Translations under genes and position numbers: made by a program | Notes under the pieces: model-generated | Database searches by the model: none | What the model was told of the DNA's origin: nothing | Seen by the model: the letters and a program-made list of their open reading frames with translations, nothing else | NCBI GenBank assembly: GCA_964616145.1 | Contig: CAZTRD010000030.1 | Span: forward strand, 1-10,205 | Origin: JAQTNP01 sp964616145 | Lineage (GTDB): Bacteria > Patescibacteriota > Minisyncoccia > Minisyncoccales > PEYH01 | DNA length: 10,205 bases | Direction of reading: 5' to 3' | Shown here: one piece after another, positions 1-5,890 of the stretch | How the letters are laid out: every line of letters begins with the position of its first letter | Numbering within the stretch: the stretch's first letter is position 1

Positions 1-692
1 CCAAAGCTTGAGTCTTGTGTTCCGCCGACCTCTACATTAACTGTTAAATCAGTTCCTGTGGCTCCGATATTCGCATACCATTTCACTACCAATCTGTCAG
101 TCGTGGCAAGTGTAACTTCATCTGTCAGAATAAGGCTGATATTCTTTATCTGGGCGGGAGCTTCTTCAATCTCTCCTGTAACGGAAGAAGTGCCAAGCAA
201 GGTTTCTGTATATGGGTCAGCCGCAATTCTTTTGTATAATTCATAATAAACCGTTAAAGGTTTCGTTCCATCTTTATAGATATGAATATGTGAGTTGTAT
301 GTTCCTGCTGGCAGTCTATCAATACCTGGTTCACCAGCACAAGTAAGAAAACTAAATATCGGCTGGGCATCTCCTGCCCCTAAACTTGCGGAAGTTACCG
401 TGTTTGCAGAGGGCAAATCAGTACACATCTCATAATAATCCTCTACCACAGGGTCTAATGCGGAAGCAGAAAAGTATTCAGTTAATTGAAGCGAAGATAC
501 CGCAAGGTTTACATATTCTGCATCTACGAGCTGTTGATTAGCGTTGATTACTCTGGTAGCTTCAAGCAGGGGAATACCATTGAGTATGGTCTGGGGATAG
601 GCTTGGTCAAGAATGAGATGTCTAGCATCTAATTCATGCAGTGATTTTACGCCAAGAATTTCATGCTCTTTTATGTGTTCTCCAATTCCCAT
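1..692 (-). CDS. Fibre-like virion structural protein, N-terminal part (truncated by window edge)
   Basis: The frame opens with ATG at 690-692 and stays open to the left edge, giving 230 codons with no stop, so the C-terminus is missing. AAGGA lies about 8 bases upstream of the start, inside the end of the preceding gene; the two genes abut exactly. The first 75 residues look helical (MGIGEHIKEHEILGV..., then HELDARHLIL and ATRVINANQQLVDAEYVNL). From about residue 85 the protein is beta-rich, with alternating hydrophobic strands such as TYNSHIHIYKDG, TVYYELYKR, ISLILTDEVTL and DRLVVKWYAN. Repeating beta domains of this kind are common in phage tail fibres, baseplate-attached proteins and head fibres. 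I infer a host-contact or virion-surface role. The exact family is not recognised, and the missing C-terminus would decide between fibre and spike. Confidence 0.75.
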   Translation of the reverse strand, partial: MGIGEHIKEHEILGVKSLHELDARHLILDQAYPQTILNGIPLLEATRVINANQQLVDAEYVNLAVSSLQLTEYFSASALDPVVEDYYEMCTDLPSANTVTSASLGAGDAQPIFSFLTCAGEPGIDRLPAGTYNSHIHIYKDGTKPLTVYYELYKRIAADPYTETLLGTSSVTGEIEEAPAQIKNISLILTDEVTLATTDRLVVKWYANIGATGTDLTVNVEVGGTQDSSF

Positions 693-950
693 TTATACTG
701 TCCTTGTAATTGTTAGTGTATTTGTTCCACTTACAAAAGTTTCTAGTGCGCTTGTGCCAAGGGAAACAGATGAATACAATACGCCACTTACCGTTGTTCT
801 AGAATCTGGCTCATTATATTGGATAATAGTTACCAAGTCATCAGATGTCTGCAATTGACCCCATAATGTAGATTCTTTTTCTGGAACCCACTTTTTTAGT
901 GTGTTATCCCAAATTAAATTTCCTGTAGAAACTATTCCTTTATTTCCCAT
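693..950 (-). CDS. Small beta-rich virion-associated protein, 85 aa, unknown function
   Basis: Not a family I recognise. The 85-residue product begins GIVSTGNLIWDNTLKKWVP and continues with serine/threonine-rich stretches that look like beta strands (TIIQYNEPD, TVSGVLYSSVSLG, NTLTITRTV). It has no cysteines, signal peptide or membrane segment. The start ATG overlaps the upstream stop by one base (TAATG) and no convincing Shine-Dalgarno is visible, so translation probably depends on re-initiation after the upstream gene. The next gene starts immediately after its stop. Its position between a small beta protein and a fibre-like protein suggests a minor virion or fibre-attachment component; this is inference from context only. 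Confidence 0.7.
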   Translation of the reverse strand: MGNKGIVSTGNLIWDNTLKKWVPEKESTLWGQLQTSDDLVTIIQYNEPDSRTTVSGVLYSSVSLGTSALETFVSGTNTLTITRTV

Positions 951-1270
951 TATTCATGTACCAATCTTAATTTGTAGTTGCCATCCACCGTAGCGTCTCT
1001 TATGTAGAATACATTATCGCCAAAGAGCGGTAAAGCTGGCGTGACTATCTCATTATATGTACCCACAATATCGTCTTCACGCCTAAACACTTCCACCTCA
1101 TCGATATTTTCTTGTATATAAAATTTATAAACAGCATCTTCGCTGGGTGGTTTAACAATAATCTGTATCATTTTATTGGCTAACCCAACAGGTAGCGCTT
1201 GCGTTCCCACTCCGCTCGAAACCGTTACGGTATAATAAAGTTTTGTAATATCAGGATGTATGGTACTCAT
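950..1270 (-). CDS. Small beta-rich virion-associated protein, 106 aa, unknown function
   Basis: The 106-residue product is strand-rich: YYTVTVSSGVG at 12-22, KMIQIIVKPP at 33-42, YKFYIQENID at 48-57, DNVFYIRD at 85-92 and NYKLRLVHE at the C-terminus. A compact protein of this kind with a final hydrophobic strand resembles small beta-sandwich proteins of phage virions, but I cannot assign a family. GGAG lies about 8 bases before the ATG, and the start overlaps the preceding stop by one base (TAATG). The next start overlaps its own stop the same way. This linkage suggests near-equal expression with the coiled-coil gene before it and the 85-aa gene after it. No catalytic motif is visible. Confidence 0.72.
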   Translation of the reverse strand: MSTIHPDITKLYYTVTVSSGVGTQALPVGLANKMIQIIVKPPSEDAVYKFYIQENIDEVEVFRREDDIVGTYNEIVTPALPLFGDNVFYIRDATVDGNYKLRLVHE

Positions 1271-1734
1271 TATTTGTCTCCATATAAAGAAAATCTTTTA
1301 TTCAAGTTAGAAAATTTTTCATTCAATTTATTAATGTTGGATTTTTTTTCATTAATCCTATTTTGTATAGTAGTAATTTGTCTATATACGCTCTTATTAT
1401 CTTCTATTTTTTTATCTATTTCATCTATAGATTTTTTTAAATCGTCTTCTTCTTTTTTCAAATCATCCATAGTTTGATTTAAGTCCTCTATTTTACATTT
1501 TGATGTTTGTTCTGTTATATCATTTAGGTTAGAGTTTAATTTTTCTTTATATGTTCTAAGTTTGGAAATTCTTATTTCCATTTCTGATATTGATTTTGTT
1601 AATGTATTAGACATATTGAAAACTTTTTCATTATCAACAACAGATTTCTCTGTAACCTTAATACTGTCTATTAATTTCTTTTCTGCTTCTTCTAAACTTA
1701 TTAACTCGTCTCTTAGCGATTCTATTCTTTCCAT
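1270..1734 (-). CDS. Long coiled-coil protein, 154 aa, unknown function
   Basis: Almost the whole product is predicted helix with heptad-like spacing of I, L and V among many E, K, D, N and S residues, from about residue 2 to 147 (for example SEMEIRISKLRTYKEKL and LKKEEDDLKKSIDEIDKKI). It has one cysteine (C80), no membrane segment and no enzymatic motif. A strong AGGGGG lies 5 bases before the ATG. The stop overlaps the next start. Coiled coils in phage structural blocks may be scaffolds, tail chaperones, fibre shafts or tape-measure-like parts. At 154 residues it is far too short for a normal tape measure, and the scaffold candidate is already present at 4107-4589. A fibre shaft or assembly factor is the more likely role, by inference. 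The gene is visibly more AT-rich than the capsid gene. Confidence 0.75.
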   Translation of the reverse strand: MERIESLRDELISLEEAEKKLIDSIKVTEKSVVDNEKVFNMSNTLTKSISEMEIRISKLRTYKEKLNSNLNDITEQTSKCKIEDLNQTMDDLKKEEDDLKKSIDEIDKKIEDNKSVYRQITTIQNRINEKKSNINKLNEKFSNLNKRFSLYGDK

Positions 1735-1742
1735 TTTTCCCC

Positions 1743-2039
1743 CTAACAGAACTTGGTTTCCATCGTATCTGAATAATACTTTGCCATTTTACTATCACTC
1801 TTTTTGGCTTGTATGAGATATGATTGGTGCGTGTTTCCTATATCTCTATATTTTTTCTTAATAAAAGCCCACAGCGCATCAGCACCCATTGAATCTTTAT
1901 ATTTTAAAATCATATGCAACATCATAAACTGCCCAAAAAAATAGGCGTTTGAAATTTGTTGTTCAGCTTTCTTTTCTTGAAATAATTCGCTTTCAACAAT
2001 TTCTCGCGCCTCGTTAGCGTTTAAGATTTTCTTTTCCAT
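1743..2039 (-). CDS. Hypothetical helical protein, 98 aa
   Basis: I do not recognise this protein. It is charged and mostly helical, starting EKKILNANEAREIVESELF and QEKKAEQQI, followed by a hydrophobic, methionine-rich helix (AYFFGQFMMLHMILKY, residues 32-47). That helix is too short and too close to charged residues to be a clear membrane span. A further helix WAFIKKKYRDI follows, and the C-terminus ends in a single cysteine (C98). AGGGGG lies 8 bases before the ATG. It sits 12 bases after the zinc-ribbon gene and 8 bases before the coiled-coil gene. It could be a small head-tail adaptor, which are often helical and about 100 residues, but no signature confirms this. Confidence 0.68.
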   Translation of the reverse strand: MEKKILNANEAREIVESELFQEKKAEQQISNAYFFGQFMMLHMILKYKDSMGADALWAFIKKKYRDIGNTHQSYLIQAKKSDSKMAKYYSDTMETKFC

Positions 2040-2051
2040 TACGCCATCCCC

Positions 2052-2648
2052 CTATCCTCTCATTGCTTTATCTATATTTAGTCTACTTATTGTCTTCCTT
2101 GAATCTCCCTTATAATTATGTGCTATAGTTAAATTGCTGAATGTTGGTGATTCGTCATCAACCGAATCTCTTACAAAAGTAATTTTTACACGTAAGTCAT
2201 AATACAAGGATTGCTCTTTCCCGGCTATGCCTTCTTTACCATCGTTTAGATACCATTCTTGGTGGTCATCGTTTATTGATATCCAAGTTGTGCCCCCATC
2301 ATTTGACGCATATAATCCAAGTTTTCCATTACCCTTAGTATATGTTGACCTTGTTATAATAACTTTTGTGACATCAAGAGCATTATCATCGTTTCTATGT
2401 ATATTTGATAATCTTGAAGATATCAGTGACCCACTAGTTTGTTCTGTGGTTAATGAAACCACTCCACTTGTTATTATTATATTCTCATTAGTAAAGTCGT
2501 TCCAAGATATCTGTTCAGGTATTGCTACGGAATATCCACACTCAGGGTAAACCTTTTTGTCTGGCTGAAATATCTTATACGAACAAGTTGGACATACATA
2601 ACTCATTCTTAATTTCAATAACTCATTACCATCGTTTGGACAATTCAT
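2052..2648 (-). CDS. Zinc-ribbon / beta-sandwich protein, probable virion component
   Basis: The 198-residue product joins two parts. The N-terminus carries a four-cysteine, zinc-ribbon-like cluster at C3, C19, C22 and C37 (CPNDG, CPTC, PECGY). The first knuckle has D6 where a second cysteine is usual, and the third knuckle has E36-C37, so the total is still four cysteines. From about residue 45 the protein is strand-rich, with KVIITRSTYTKG, LGLYASNDGGTTWISI (111-126), YYDLRVKITFVRDS and PTFSNLTIAHNY. This resembles jelly-roll-like domains of phage surface or fibre proteins in which an SNDGGTTW turn recurs. AAAGG lies 7 bases before the ATG. It is the first gene after the capsid gene, beyond a hairpin at 2664-2688. 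A virion-surface or connector role is inferred; zinc binding is predicted, not shown. Confidence 0.75.
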   Translation of the reverse strand: MNCPNDGNELLKLRMSYVCPTCSYKIFQPDKKVYPECGYSVAIPEQISWNDFTNENIIITSGVVSLTTEQTSGSLISSRLSNIHRNDDNALDVTKVIITRSTYTKGNGKLGLYASNDGGTTWISINDDHQEWYLNDGKEGIAGKEQSLYYDLRVKITFVRDSVDDESPTFSNLTIAHNYKGDSRKTISRLNIDKAMRG

Positions 2649-2663
2649 ATTTTACCTTTGGAT

Positions 2664-2688
2664 TGGAGGGGAGTATTAGTCCCCTCCA
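2664..2688 (-). promoter_or_regulatory. GC-rich hairpin between capsid gene and zinc-ribbon gene
   Basis: GGAGGGGA at 2665-2672 and TCCCCTCC at 2680-2687 are perfect inverted repeats around a 7-base loop. T2664 and A2688 extend the stem to 9 base pairs, seven of them G-C. It lies 24 bases after the capsid stop on the coding strand. No U-tract follows in the transcript (the next bases are AATCCAAAGG, which include the ribosome site of the next gene), so a standard intrinsic terminator is unlikely. It may protect the 3' end of capsid mRNA, attenuate read-through, or be a processing site. Confidence 0.6.
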
Positions 2689-2711
2689 TATCCATGTTTA
2701 TCTATACCAGA

Positions 2712-3647
2712 TTATACACCTGATATGATAGCTATTTGTCCAGCCCTGAATATAACAGGCACAAAGGTCTTAAATAGCTGTACCCTTACGCTTCTTGTTC
2801 CAGGATTATCCCACCTGCGTACAGTGAGAGGTTCTGCAACATATGTTATACCAGTTGTGGCACCCCTCTTGCAAACAATAGCGTTGCTATCTGCTTTAAG
2901 TGCGTATGTAGTAGAGCCGCTAGGTATTGCTGTAGCGTATACTGCATCCGACACATAAACATCAAGCCCAGCCATTCTAGGTATAGAACGACTTTTTCCT
3001 GCAACTACAGGAGCTTCTATGTTTGTGAGGTTTGCTGTGTACTTATATAAATCCTTTACATCGGCATGGTTCATTAGTTCCACTTCGATTTGAGGAGATA
3101 TTAAAAGTGTATCACCATTAGCATGTACATTAGTAAGAATCTTTTTCGTCGCATCGCGTAAGTCGCTTAACGGAGTTGAAGAACCGCTAGACCACTCAGC
3201 AGAAGCTGAAACAGCATTATTAGTATCTGCACCGGCGATAACTGCATCAAGAATTGTTTTTTCTTCTCTTAATGCGAGTGTCTCTGCCAAAAATTCTATT
3301 TCGTCCTGTACCAACTGTCTACCAGCTGACACAGCAGTTGTAGAATCTTTTGCTAACAAGAATTTAATCGCACGCTCTGTGAGCGAGCCACCAATTCTAT
3401 ACTCCTTCATAGTGAAGGACGATTCGGTATAGCTAGTATTAAGTAGCGTATCCTCACCACCCTCCCCAACTTCGGGAGCTAAATTTCCAAAAGCTACTTC
3501 ATTATACTTCTTGTAATAGCCGCTGAACTCAGGAAATGCCCTCTCAGGAAGAATGTCTGTCATGAATAGGACACCATTGAGCTTTTTTATGGCTATGCCA
3601 GTAAGCTTTTTTGGATGTAAGTCTGCTTGAATCTCATAGTTAATCAT
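2712..3647 (-). CDS. Major capsid protein, HK97 fold
   Basis: This 311-residue protein should build the icosahedral shell. Length, position after protease/scaffold and decoration genes, and sequence character fit HK97-fold capsid proteins. Residues 1-75 resemble the N-arm and E-loop. A long spine-like helix covers about 90-135 (SLTERAIKFLLAKD to ETLALREEKTILDAV). A P-domain follows with DLRDATKKILTN (162-173) and LLISPQIEVELMNHADVKDL (181-200). The late A-domain stretch is IPRMAGLDVYVSDA (222-235), then VRRWDNPGTRSVRVQLFKTFVPV (276-298) and a final hydrophobic AGQIAIISGV. The segment 'L-SPQ-E-L' followed by 'G-D-YVSD' is typical of this fold. No long N-terminal delta domain is obvious, in keeping with a separately encoded scaffold. 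The ATG at 3647 has a GGAAGG-type ribosome site about 13 bases upstream, within the end of the decoration gene. Confidence 0.92.
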   Translation of the reverse strand: MINYEIQADLHPKKLTGIAIKKLNGVLFMTDILPERAFPEFSGYYKKYNEVAFGNLAPEVGEGGEDTLLNTSYTESSFTMKEYRIGGSLTERAIKFLLAKDSTTAVSAGRQLVQDEIEFLAETLALREEKTILDAVIAGADTNNAVSASAEWSSGSSTPLSDLRDATKKILTNVHANGDTLLISPQIEVELMNHADVKDLYKYTANLTNIEAPVVAGKSRSIPRMAGLDVYVSDAVYATAIPSGSTTYALKADSNAIVCKRGATTGITYVAEPLTVRRWDNPGTRSVRVQLFKTFVPVIFRAGQIAIISGV

Positions 3648-3656
3648 CGCTATTCA

Positions 3657-4073
3657 CTACCTTCCTTCTTCGTGAGATATGTTGACAAGAACCTTGCCAA
3701 ATTCGCTAGCACTTATTGTTTCTAGTGCTATACCAACTATAGATGCTGTAGTACCTGACGCGTATGTCTTTATCGTACCATCCGTATCACACGATACTCT
3801 AGTTCCTATAGTTACTCCTGAGCCTGAATCCTCAAGCCTAGCTATGCCACCAGTATAAACAGTAGCACGCTCTCCAGCACCCCAATCGGTGTCTACAAAG
3901 CCAAGAACTTCTGCCTCGTCAGCACTGGCCAATGATACTGTAATATCATCGGTAACAGTAGTGTTGAGAGTTACAAAACGTCCTTCACTTAGCGCACCAG
4001 ATGCTTTAGCTTGGAATTCATCTCCGCCTTTTACAACGATTATGTTTCCAGCATAAGTTTCTGAAACTGCCAT
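3657..4073 (-). CDS. Capsid decoration / stabilisation protein (DUF2190-like)
   Basis: The 138-residue, glycine-, alanine- and threonine-rich protein is almost wholly beta, matching small capsid-cement proteins of the DUF2190 type. It begins with an extended arm (MAVSETYAGN), then IIVVKGGDEFQAKAS, ALSEGRFVTLNTT (27-39), a core AEVLGFVDTDWGAGERATVY (54-73), GVTIGTRVSCDTDGTI (86-101) and SIVGIALETISASEFGKVLVNI (111-132). The pattern of a GxA-type strand, 'G.A.....GE.a.V...G', then a last hydrophobic strand is characteristic of these proteins. Members bind the outside of expanded HK97-type shells and stabilise them. The gene lies 9 bases before the capsid gene, the usual place for a decoration protein. 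AAGGA is about 8 bases before the ATG. Confidence 0.85.
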   Translation of the reverse strand: MAVSETYAGNIIVVKGGDEFQAKASGALSEGRFVTLNTTVTDDITVSLASADEAEVLGFVDTDWGAGERATVYTGGIARLEDSGSGVTIGTRVSCDTDGTIKTYASGTTASIVGIALETISASEFGKVLVNISHEEGR

Positions 4074-4106
4074 TGTATTATCCTTAATTTTTTAAAAGTT
4101 GAAAAA

Positions 4107-4589
4107 CTACTCAGCTACTGCTTTTGTATGTTTTTCGTAGAATATATCTCTAGCATCCGCAAACGGTACGCCATTATCTTTAGCATACTTATTGATAGAT
4201 GCGTCGATTTCATCAATGCTCATCTTCTCGATGTCAACACCAGTATCTGTCTTCTCTGATTTTTGAGCACCTGTTTCTCCTAGTTCTACCGCAGTCTTAC
4301 CATCTTTCAAGACTGTTACGAACTCAGCTCTTGCTTCGCCTTCAAGCTTTAGCATGAACTGGGTTATCTTCTCTTCCTGTGCAGGAAGAATCTTTCCAGC
4401 TGCCTTTAATTCAGCAACCTCTTTAGCAACTTCAAACTTCCTAATACTTTCTTTTGAAGTTTTTACTTCTTCTGCTAGTGTTAATATCTGCGCATCTTTT
4501 GTTTTGATATCTTCACCCAGCTTTATTTCTTTTTCTAAAGCTTCTCTTAAAAGTATTGACTCTTCTTGTGTAACTTTAATTTCTGACAT
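4107..4589 (-). CDS. Probable nested capsid scaffold protein from internal start
   Basis: Inside the protease gene, in the same frame, Met416 (ATG at 4587-4589) is preceded by GAAGGCGAGG at 5-base spacing, a better ribosome site than that of the full gene. Initiation here would give a 160-residue protein equal to the C-terminal domain only. It is rich in E, K, A and L with a long helix (LLREALEKEIKLGEDIKTKD to KEVAELKAAG, about 428-480) and a helical end (DEIDASINKYAKDNG). Separate scaffold production from within the protease gene is well known in phage lambda (C/Nu3) and others, where excess scaffold is needed relative to protease. The alternative is that the site is fortuitous and scaffold arises only by proteolysis. 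Confidence 0.6.
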   Translation of the reverse strand: MSEIKVTQEESILLREALEKEIKLGEDIKTKDAQILTLAEEVKTSKESIRKFEVAKEVAELKAAGKILPAQEEKITQFMLKLEGEARAEFVTVLKDGKTAVELGETGAQKSEKTDTGVDIEKMSIDEIDASINKYAKDNGVPFADARDIFYEKHTKAVAE

Positions 4590-5834
4590 TTTTTCCTCGC
4601 CTTCTTTATGAGTGCCAACGATTTTAATCGCTGTGCTTAATAGTGTTTTAGCTTTTTCTATTGTTTCAGAGCTAAATCCTTCTATGTTATCTATTGTAGC
4701 CATAGCATTTCGAATTAAGGCGGGGTCTAATTTGCCACTGGCATCTTTATACTGTAATACTCTGTCTCTTGACTTGTCTTTGATAGGATTTTTTACAAGT
4801 GCAAAAGCAGAATCGGGAAGGTCTTTTTGTGCATAGAGTGATGGGGTTCTGTATTCATAAGTTTCTGTTTTGGTAATACCACTATCAGATGTTTTCTTTA
4901 TAGAATATCTAACAGTAACACTATCTCCCCACATATAAAAACTTACTTCGGTCGGGTCTTTTATGGTTTTACCATCCACAGAAATTTTAGTTCCCTTTTT
5001 AGAACCATTACTTTCTATGGAAACATTTACCTTATCTGACCACTGTAAAACCTCATCAGTAGAACTTAAAGAATCTACTTCATCCGTTGTGATGTTTATT
5101 TCTTCATCCTGGATTACTTTTTCATTCTTATCAGTTTCTATTTCTATGATTTCCTTTTGTGGGAGGGGTTGTGCTACTTCTATTTCTTCGACTTCGTAGT
5201 CTCTTGCCATGCCTACCTCCGTAGCGTCGCCGTGTATAGCGGCTTCTTTCACATAAGGGAAAGCTACAGCACTAATTTCCTGTAATTTTCCACCACTTTT
5301 ACTTATCGCAACCGACCACTTTTTCATAAGACCTTTTTTCCATCTAGATATGGCGTTATCATCTACTATCAAAAAGTCTGCAAAAAGCATTTTACCTTTA
5401 CGATAGAGATTTTTAACCCACCCAAGCGTAGCATTATAACTATCTGAGTGGTCTGCCTGCAATGGAATGTCTTCTTCTGGGTCGAATTGAGCTATAAGTT
5501 TTTTATCTAAAAAATCTATGTCATATTTCTCATTTTTGTGATTTCCGGATTTAAAAACTGGTATACCACTAACAAGCAAACCTTCGTCAGTCTCTTCTGT
5601 TGGTATGTCTTTCCAGCGTATTTTTTTATCAGAAAAGTTATTTGTAACAATTGATTCTGCGTGGGCAACTTTAGCTTTAGCATTTGCTATTCTTACAGCC
5701 TTACCTTCGCAATCCTTGCCACCACTTTTTTTACATTCAGCTAACGCGGAGTTGGCTATGGAAACCCAAGCTTCTTTTTGCTTGTCAGATAAACCTTTTA
5801 TATGAGCCTCAACGTCATTCTTAGTCCACGGCAT
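4107..5834 (-). CDS. Prohead maturation protease fused to scaffold (multidomain)
   Basis: This 575-residue protein should assemble and process the prohead. Residues 1-58 match the ChaB-like N-terminal module seen on such proteases (MPWTKNDVEAHIKGLSDKQK, W23, then ALAECKKSGGKDCEGKAVRIANA). The protease domain is about 68-203, with a probable catalytic His in QADHSDS (H129), catalytic Ser in WSVAIS (S174), and the strand LQEISAVAFP (185-193) typical of Mu I / S78-like prohead proteases; E186 may complete the site. An acidic linker (about 211-262) leads to a small beta region (268-330). Residues 338-407 resemble the DUF6582-type module (FALV..., KLDPALIRNAMATID). Residues 416-575 form a charged coiled coil expected of a scaffold. 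AAAGGAG lies 10 bases before the ATG. Length is well above that of a stand-alone protease (about 200 residues), consistent with a protease-scaffold fusion. A nested scaffold start is likely at 4589. Confidence 0.88.
   Translation of the reverse strand: MPWTKNDVEAHIKGLSDKQKEAWVSIANSALAECKKSGGKDCEGKAVRIANAKAKVAHAESIVTNNFSDKKIRWKDIPTEETDEGLLVSGIPVFKSGNHKNEKYDIDFLDKKLIAQFDPEEDIPLQADHSDSYNATLGWVKNLYRKGKMLFADFLIVDDNAISRWKKGLMKKWSVAISKSGGKLQEISAVAFPYVKEAAIHGDATEVGMARDYEVEEIEVAQPLPQKEIIEIETDKNEKVIQDEEINITTDEVDSLSSTDEVLQWSDKVNVSIESNGSKKGTKISVDGKTIKDPTEVSFYMWGDSVTVRYSIKKTSDSGITKTETYEYRTPSLYAQKDLPDSAFALVKNPIKDKSRDRVLQYKDASGKLDPALIRNAMATIDNIEGFSSETIEKAKTLLSTAIKIVGTHKEGEEKMSEIKVTQEESILLREALEKEIKLGEDIKTKDAQILTLAEEVKTSKESIRKFEVAKEVAELKAAGKILPAQEEKITQFMLKLEGEARAEFVTVLKDGKTAVELGETGAQKSEKTDTGVDIEKMSIDEIDASINKYAKDNGVPFADARDIFYEKHTKAVAE
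4595..4604 (-). promoter_or_regulatory. Ribosome binding site for nested scaffold start
   Basis: On the coding strand this reads GAAGGCGAGG, ending 5 bases before the in-frame ATG at 4587-4589. Two GG-rich cores within 10 bases of an internal methionine inside a gene are unusual and mark the boundary between the protease part and the coiled-coil scaffold domain. Confidence 0.6.
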
Positions 5835-5890
5835 TTTATTTAAACTCCTTTATATTTCTTAGCTTTGTTATCTTTTTTGTTTTTCTAGGT

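Noticed and set aside
1199..1477. Plus-strand open frames, including hydrophobic-looking ones opposite the coiled coil and terminase genes
   Set aside because: They are antisense to well-supported genes; the hydrophobic look comes from reverse-complementing Lys/Glu/Asn-rich codons.
2038..2050. Two-codon frame ATG GCG TAA overlapping the start of the 98-aa gene
   Set aside because: The purine tract abuts this ATG with no spacing, so initiation there is unlikely; the downstream ATG has proper spacing.
2700..2740. TGTATAAT on the coding strand at the end of the capsid gene, resembling a -10 box
   Set aside because: The nearest -35-like TGGACA is 20 bases away, beyond the usual 16-18, and such AT-rich matches are expected by chance.
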